This document shows, piece after piece, positions 7,718-10,964 of a stretch of 10,964 nucleotides of DNA; within the stretch, counting starts at the first letter, position 1; every line of letters begins with the position of its first letter. Location: NCBI GenBank assembly GCA_004297645.1, contig SCUG01000614.1, positions 1 to 10,964 on the forward strand. The letters are read 5' to 3'. Under the pieces are notes generated by a model, which saw only the letters and a list, made by a program, of their open reading frames with translations, was not told where the DNA came from and made no database searches. The DNA comes from Saprospiraceae bacterium (GTDB lineage Bacteria > Bacteroidota > Bacteroidia > Chitinophagales > Saprospiraceae). A program made the translations under genes and the position numbers.

Positions 7718-9229
7718 ATGAAAAATATAGGTAACGTCAAGCAAATTATCGGGGCAGTAGTGGATGTGAGTTTTGCGAAAGAAGGCTCCAAATTGCCTGA
7801 AATTTTGAATGCTTTGGAATTGAAGCGCCCCAATGGCGAAACCCTTGTCATGGAAGTGCAGCAGCACCTCGGTGAAGACAGCGTACGGGCCATCTCTATG
7901 GACTCTACCGATGGTCTGAGCAGGGGTATGGAAGTTGTTGATACGGGCCTACCCATCTCCATGCCGGTGGGTGATGATATTAAAGGCCGGCTGTTCAACG
8001 TAGTTGGCCAGGCCATTGATGGCATCGGCCCTGTGGCCAAAACCAATACCTACTCCATTCACCGCAAGCCGCCAACGTATGAAGAGCTTTCCGTGGAGAA
8101 AGAAGTTCTCTACACGGGTATCAAAGTTATAGACTTGGTGGAGCCTTACATGAAGGGGGGTAAAATCGGCCTTTTCGGAGGTGCCGGCGTGGGTAAGACC
8201 GTCATCATCATGGAGCTTATCAACAACATCGCCAAAGCATACGAAGGTATTTCGGTGTTCGCCGGTGTTGGGGAGCGTACCCGTGAAGGCAACGACCTCC
8301 TCCGTGAAATGATTGAATCCGGTGTAATCAACTACGGCGGTGAGTTCAAAAAGAGCATGGAAGCCGGTGGATGGGACTTGTCGAAAGTAGATAAAAAAGC
8401 TTTGGGCGAATCGCAGGCTACCCTGGTGTTTGGTCAGATGAACGAGCCTCCCGGAGCACGTGCAAGAGTAGCCCTATCGGGTTTGACAGTTGCCGAATAC
8501 TTTCGTGATGGCGATATGAACGACCCGACCGGTGGCCGCGACATCCTATTCTTCATTGACAATATATTCCGTTTCACGCAGGCAGGTTCTGAGGTCTCGG
8601 CCCTTTTGGGGCGCATGCCTTCCGCCGTAGGTTACCAGCCGACGCTGGCCACTGAAATGGGTGTCATGCAGGAGCGGATTACTTCCACCAAACGCGGTTC
8701 CATTACTTCCGTCCAAGCTGTTTACGTGCCTGCGGATGACTTGACGGACCCCGCCCCGGCTACCACTTTTGCCCACCTCGACGCCACCACGGTGTTGAGC
8801 CGTAAGATTGCTTCGCTCGGTATTTATCCTGCGGTCGATCCGCTTGATTCCACCAGCCGCATCCTTGACCCGGCCATCATCGGCGACGAACACTACAATT
8901 GCACCCTGAGAGTGAAGACTTTGCTCCAGCGCTACAACGAATTGCTCGACATCATTGCCATCCTCGGTATGGAAGAGCTTTCGGAAGAAGACAAACTCGT
9001 CGTACACCGTGCCCGCCGGGTGCAGCGTTTCCTCTCTCAGCCGTTCCACGTGGCCGAGCAATTTACCGGCACACCGGGTGTGTTGGTGCCCATAGAGGAC
9101 ACCATTCGCGGCTTCACCATGATTATGGACGGCGAAGTGGATCAATACCCTGAAGCTGCCTTCATGTTAAAAGGCACGATTGACGAAGTAATTGAGGCCG
9201 GTAAAAAAATGCTGGCAGAAGTTGAATAA
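7718..9229 (+). CDS. atpD: F1Fo ATP synthase subunit beta
   Basis: Catalytic subunit of the F1 head, binding ADP and phosphate and releasing ATP as the rotor turns. It is 503 residues from the ATG at 7718, which gives the family start MKNIGNVKQIIGAVVDVSF. The frame is open further upstream to 7481, but that stretch contains the promoter and has no family sequence. Visible: N-terminal barrel at 1-80; Walker A GGAGVGKT at 154-161; catalytic GERTRE with E186; Walker B strand DILFFIDN (275-282); signature ALLGRMPSAVGYQPTLATEMG from about 295; and EELSEED at 419-425, a DELSEED-loop variant. An extra ~25-30 residues (about 203-231, including GGEFKKSMEAGGWDLSKVD) precede TLVFGQMNEPPG relative to E. 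coli; I recall such an insert from other Bacteroidota. It has its own promoter and is followed 68 bases later by atpC. Confidence 0.98.
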   Translation: MKNIGNVKQIIGAVVDVSFAKEGSKLPEILNALELKRPNGETLVMEVQQHLGEDSVRAISMDSTDGLSRGMEVVDTGLPISMPVGDDIKGRLFNVVGQAIDGIGPVAKTNTYSIHRKPPTYEELSVEKEVLYTGIKVIDLVEPYMKGGKIGLFGGAGVGKTVIIMELINNIAKAYEGISVFAGVGERTREGNDLLREMIESGVINYGGEFKKSMEAGGWDLSKVDKKALGESQATLVFGQMNEPPGARARVALSGLTVAEYFRDGDMNDPTGGRDILFFIDNIFRFTQAGSEVSALLGRMPSAVGYQPTLATEMGVMQERITSTKRGSITSVQAVYVPADDLTDPAPATTFAHLDATTVLSRKIASLGIYPAVDPLDSTSRILDPAIIGDEHYNCTLRVKTLLQRYNELLDIIAILGMEELSEEDKLVVHRARRVQRFLSQPFHVAEQFTGTPGVLVPIEDTIRGFTMIMDGEVDQYPEAAFMLKGTIDEVIEAGKKMLAEVE

Positions 9230-9297
9230 TAAGGAGCGATGAATGCTACATTTTTTGAGTTTCACATTCATCGTATCTCAATCATTTTTGGATAAAA

Positions 9298-9618
9298 ATG
9301 GACATAACAATTCTAACGCCCGATAAAGAAGTTTTTCACGGCGCCGTGGTATCGGTAAAGGTGCCTGGCACTACCGGCCAGTTTCAGGTGCTTAACAACC
9401 ACGCTCCGATAGTTTCTTCTTTGGAAGAAGGTGTGATAGACTTAGTGACTGATGGTGGCTTGTACAGATATTATGACGAGGAAAATGGCACCATCAAAGA
9501 AGGGTCGGAGCCGGGAAGAAAAGTGAGATTTCACATTTCCGGCGGCTTTATAGAAGTGTTGAATAATCAAATTGCCCTGCTTGTACGAGGGCTTGGGAAC
9601 AATAACAAATCTAACTGA
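9298..9618 (+). CDS. atpC: F1Fo ATP synthase subunit epsilon, short form
   Basis: Central-stalk subunit linking F1 to the c-ring; in many bacteria its C-terminal helices also inhibit ATP hydrolysis. At 106 residues it has the N-terminal beta-sandwich (MDITILTPDKEVFHGAVVSV, GQFQVLNNHAPIVSSLEEG, FHISGGFIEVLNNQIALLV) and ends directly after it in NNNKSN, so the two-helix inhibitory domain (about 50 residues in the 139-residue E. coli protein) is absent. Short epsilons are usual in Bacteroidota. A charged stretch at about 55-75 (YYDEENGTIKEGSEPGRK) lengthens one sandwich loop. The ATG at 9298 is the only in-frame start after a stop at 9256. Its leader is A-rich (GGATAAAAATG); the nearest strong Shine-Dalgarno sequence, AAGGAG at 9231-9236, is too far away to serve this start. 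It is cotranscribed with atpD and ended by the hairpin at 9646. Confidence 0.95.
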   Translation: MDITILTPDKEVFHGAVVSVKVPGTTGQFQVLNNHAPIVSSLEEGVIDLVTDGGLYRYYDEENGTIKEGSEPGRKVRFHISGGFIEVLNNQIALLVRGLGNNNKSN

Positions 9619-9645
9619 TTTTATTTTTATTTCGCTGTTGTTATA

Positions 9646-9677
9646 GGGAGAAGACGGAGGGTCTTCTCCCTTTTTTT
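9646..9677 (+). terminator. Rho-independent terminator of atpDC
   Basis: A perfect 10-bp stem, GGGAGAAGAC (9646-9655) with GTCTTCTCCC (9661-9670), a five-base GGAGG loop, and seven T at 9671-9677. There is no matching A-tract on the left, so it works mainly for plus-strand transcripts. It lies 27 bases after the atpC stop, between convergent genes. Confidence 0.93.
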
Positions 9678-9687
9678 GTGACTACCG

Positions 9688-10077
9688 TTAAAGCTTGTCA
9701 TCCACATCGGCAAGTTCTTTCAGGTCCAACTCACCAAACCAGGCTTTCATTCTTTTTCTCGCTTTAATGCGCACCTCGTCACTGATAAAACATGCGATGG
9801 TGATGAGGCCGAAGCTCAAGACTCCCAAGTCGTCGGTGAAGCCAATGATGGGAGTCAGGTCGGGTATCCAGTCTATGGGGCTGATGAAATAGCCGAGCAC
9901 CCCGATGATGATGCTTCTCGCCCAGTTGGGCGTTTCCTTGCGGGTAAAGGCATAGTACATCAGAAGGGCGCTGTACACCGTTTTAATGCCAGCCTGCCGG
10001 GCGAAGCGGCCGAGCTTTATGAACAACTTCTTTTCAGAAAACTGACCGGCATATTTTTGAAATGGATTTTCCATCAT
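9688..10077 (-). CDS. YkvA family protein (DUF1232)
   Basis: A 129-residue protein carrying the DUF1232/YkvA signature: GYFISPIDWIPDLTPIIGF at residues 62-80 followed by TDDLGVLSFGL, with SPID-x-IPD the invariant core. The domain covers about 50-100 and is hydrophobic enough for one or two membrane segments (IIIGVLGYFIS and LGVLSFGLITIACFI). The N-terminal 45 residues form a basic helical region, and the C-terminus is charged (KARKRMKAWF then acidic). The molecular function of the family is not established; members are small probable membrane proteins widespread in bacteria. Two consecutive Met codons (10077 and 10074) could both start it. It is the second gene of a minus-strand pair, 14 bases after the preceding stop, so probably cotranscribed. 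It converges on atpC. Confidence 0.88.
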   Translation of the reverse strand: MMENPFQKYAGQFSEKKLFIKLGRFARQAGIKTVYSALLMYYAFTRKETPNWARSIIIGVLGYFISPIDWIPDLTPIIGFTDDLGVLSFGLITIACFISDEVRIKARKRMKAWFGELDLKELADVDDKL

Positions 10078-10091
10078 AGGGTCGTTTGCGA

Positions 10092-10433
10092 TTATTGTTT
10101 CATCTTGTCCAGCAACTGCTCATATACGCTGACCCTCTTTTTATTCAGGCCGTAAGAGCCGTGGGTAAATATGGCGTAAATGAAGTAAATCATTCCGAGA
10201 ACAAAGATGCCGAGGCTAAGGTTGCCGATGCCTTTGGCGAACAACGCCACGCTATAAAGTACAAACCACGGAATGCCTACCCACAAATCCATTTTTATGG
10301 AGCGTTTCGAGCGCCCGATATTCTCTTCCAACCACGCGGAAGTAAGGTCTTGTGCTGCCAGAGTCTTGCGCTCCCTTTGCGGCAGTGGCTTGATGATTTT
10401 CTCCAGTTCCGTGGTTTGCAATTTCTTAGGCAT
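10092..10433 (-). CDS. Small two-helix membrane protein, function unknown
   Basis: I do not recognise the family with confidence. From the ATG at 10433 it has 113 residues: a charged, helical N-terminus (MPKKLQTTELEKIIKPLPQRERK, to about 46), two adjacent hydrophobic segments at about 50-67 (LWVGIPWFVLYSVALFAK) and 72-90 (LSLGIFVLGMIYFIYAIFT) with a short GIGN turn, then a basic tail with VSVYEQLLDKMKQ. The pattern recalls the two-helix '2TM' proteins common in Bacteroidota, but the sequence match is not clear. An upstream in-frame ATG at 10502 would add 23 residues; I prefer 10433 because the charged MPKKL opening is natural and the extra stretch looks unlike the rest. It is the first gene of the pair with the YkvA-type gene. 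Confidence 0.75.
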   Translation of the reverse strand: MPKKLQTTELEKIIKPLPQRERKTLAAQDLTSAWLEENIGRSKRSIKMDLWVGIPWFVLYSVALFAKGIGNLSLGIFVLGMIYFIYAIFTHGSYGLNKKRVSVYEQLLDKMKQ

Positions 10434-10531
10434 GTGTCTTTTTTCCGGTAAAAATAGACAGAGAATCCGAAATGATGGAAGTCCGGCAGTTTTCCAGTTC
10501 ATCAGTCAATAATAGATAAGGAACGTGCGCA

Positions 10532-10688
10532 AAATAAGATGAGGCTGTCTCAAAAGCCTAAAATAGACAGGATTCACAGGATTCACAGGATTTTCCACAC
10601 CTGATTTTCAGTTGTTTATATCCTGTTCATCTTGTCAATCCTGTCAAAAAGCGACTTGTGAGACAGCCTCAAAAAGAACATCTTATTT
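10532..10688. repeat. MITE-like inverted-repeat element with ACAGGATT-type repeats
   Basis: The outer inverted pair is AAATAAGATG (10532-10541) with CATCTTATTT (10679-10688). The next pair is GAGGCTGTCTCA (10541-10552) with TGAGACAGCCTC (10659-10670); the right side carries about nine extra bases between the two pairs. Inside, the left half has GACAGGATT followed by CACAGGATT repeats (10566-10594) and the right half has the complementary ATCCTGTTCATCTTGTCAATCCTGTC (described by its copies of ATCCTGT), so the whole unit folds into one imperfect hairpin about 155 bases long. GAGGCTGTCTCA-like ends are reminiscent of some insertion-sequence termini, which is a recollection only. No transposase is present. 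Confidence 0.75.
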
Positions 10689-10863
10689 CGAACACGTTAC
10701 TATACTTTTGAACGCCAGGTTTTGTCCATTTGACATTTGCTATTAAACTTTAGCCATCCGGGTAATCGGGATGCAGCCAGAACCAAATAGGCTTAGTACA
10801 TACAAATAGTGAGGGCAATGAATTTCGATGGTATGATACTACAATAACACTTGACATTGTGTG
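10689..10863. other. AT-rich non-coding stretch
   Basis: About 175 bases between the MITE-like element and the GC-rich hairpins. I see no ORF of useful length, no complete promoter match, and no RNA gene. Confidence 0.5.
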
Positions 10864-10921
10864 CCCCGGCGCCGCCTCCGGCGGCGCCGGGGGGAGGGGA
10901 TATTGGGGGCTTCGCCCCCAA
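10864..10921. repeat. Two adjacent GC-rich hairpins
   Basis: The first is a perfect 13-bp stem, CCCCGGCGCCGCC (10864-10876) with GGCGGCGCCGGGG (10880-10892), around a TCC loop. The second is TTGGGGGC (10903-10910) with GCCCCCAA (10914-10921) around TTC, and AGGGG (10895-10899)/CCCCT (10923-10927) could extend it imperfectly. There is no T-tract, so these do not look like ordinary terminators. Base composition differs sharply from the AT-rich stretch just before. Confidence 0.7.
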
Positions 10922-10964
10922 ACCCCTAAGCCAGCGAAGCCAGCGCCAAATACCCGGGATGGAC

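Noticed and set aside
8546..9145. 199-codon minus-strand open frame inside atpD
   Set aside because: Antisense to highly conserved atpD sequence; no family resemblance.
10566..10647. CRISPR-like array from the repeated CAGGATT units
   Set aside because: The units are only about 9 bases, have no unique spacers of constant length, and occur in opposite orientations in the two halves, which fits a hairpin element and not CRISPR.

Overview
The window looks like chromosomal DNA of a Bacteroidota member with roughly 50% GC. Four things point there: a SprA translocon gene of the type IX secretion system (T9SS), a textbook Bacteroidota promoter (TTG-N19-TANNTTTG) in front of atpD, an atpD-atpC pair detached from the other ATP synthase genes, and A-rich leaders with little Shine-Dalgarno sequence. 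The style of the proteins (sigma factor plus anti-sigma/barrel fusion, long low-complexity linkers) suggests the Saprospiria/Chitinophagia side of the phylum, but that placement is inference.

Layout. Positions 1-3152 hold the C-terminal ~1050 residues of SprA, cut by the window edge and closed by a hairpin terminator. Positions 3323-5531 hold an ECF sigma factor followed by a protein with a short cytoplasmic N-terminus, one inner-membrane helix, a coiled coil, a long disordered linker and a C-terminal beta-barrel-like region. This is the architecture of the dual-membrane-spanning anti-sigma (Dma-type) systems of Bacteroides, and the pair ends in a perfect 25-bp inverted-repeat terminator. Positions 5839-7197 encode a PBP4-type D-alanyl-D-alanine carboxypeptidase/endopeptidase. 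Positions 7198-7717 are non-coding and carry a nested palindromic repeat and then the atpD promoter. Positions 7718-9618 encode the F1 beta and epsilon subunits and end in a strong terminator. On the minus strand, 10433-9688 is a two-gene unit: a small membrane protein, then a YkvA/DUF1232 protein. The last ~430 bases are non-coding: a MITE-like hairpin element with ACAGGATT-type repeats, an AT-rich stretch, and two GC-rich hairpins at the edge.

How it fits together. sprA, the sigma/anti-sigma pair and dacB all concern the cell envelope (protein export across the outer membrane, envelope-state signalling, peptidoglycan trimming), but terminators separate them, so they are neighbours rather than one operon. 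atpDC is an independent housekeeping transcription unit. The most interesting items are the Dma-like envelope-spanning signalling pair and the two unrelated palindromic repeat elements. There is no CRISPR array, tRNA, rRNA, transposase or phage gene that I can support.
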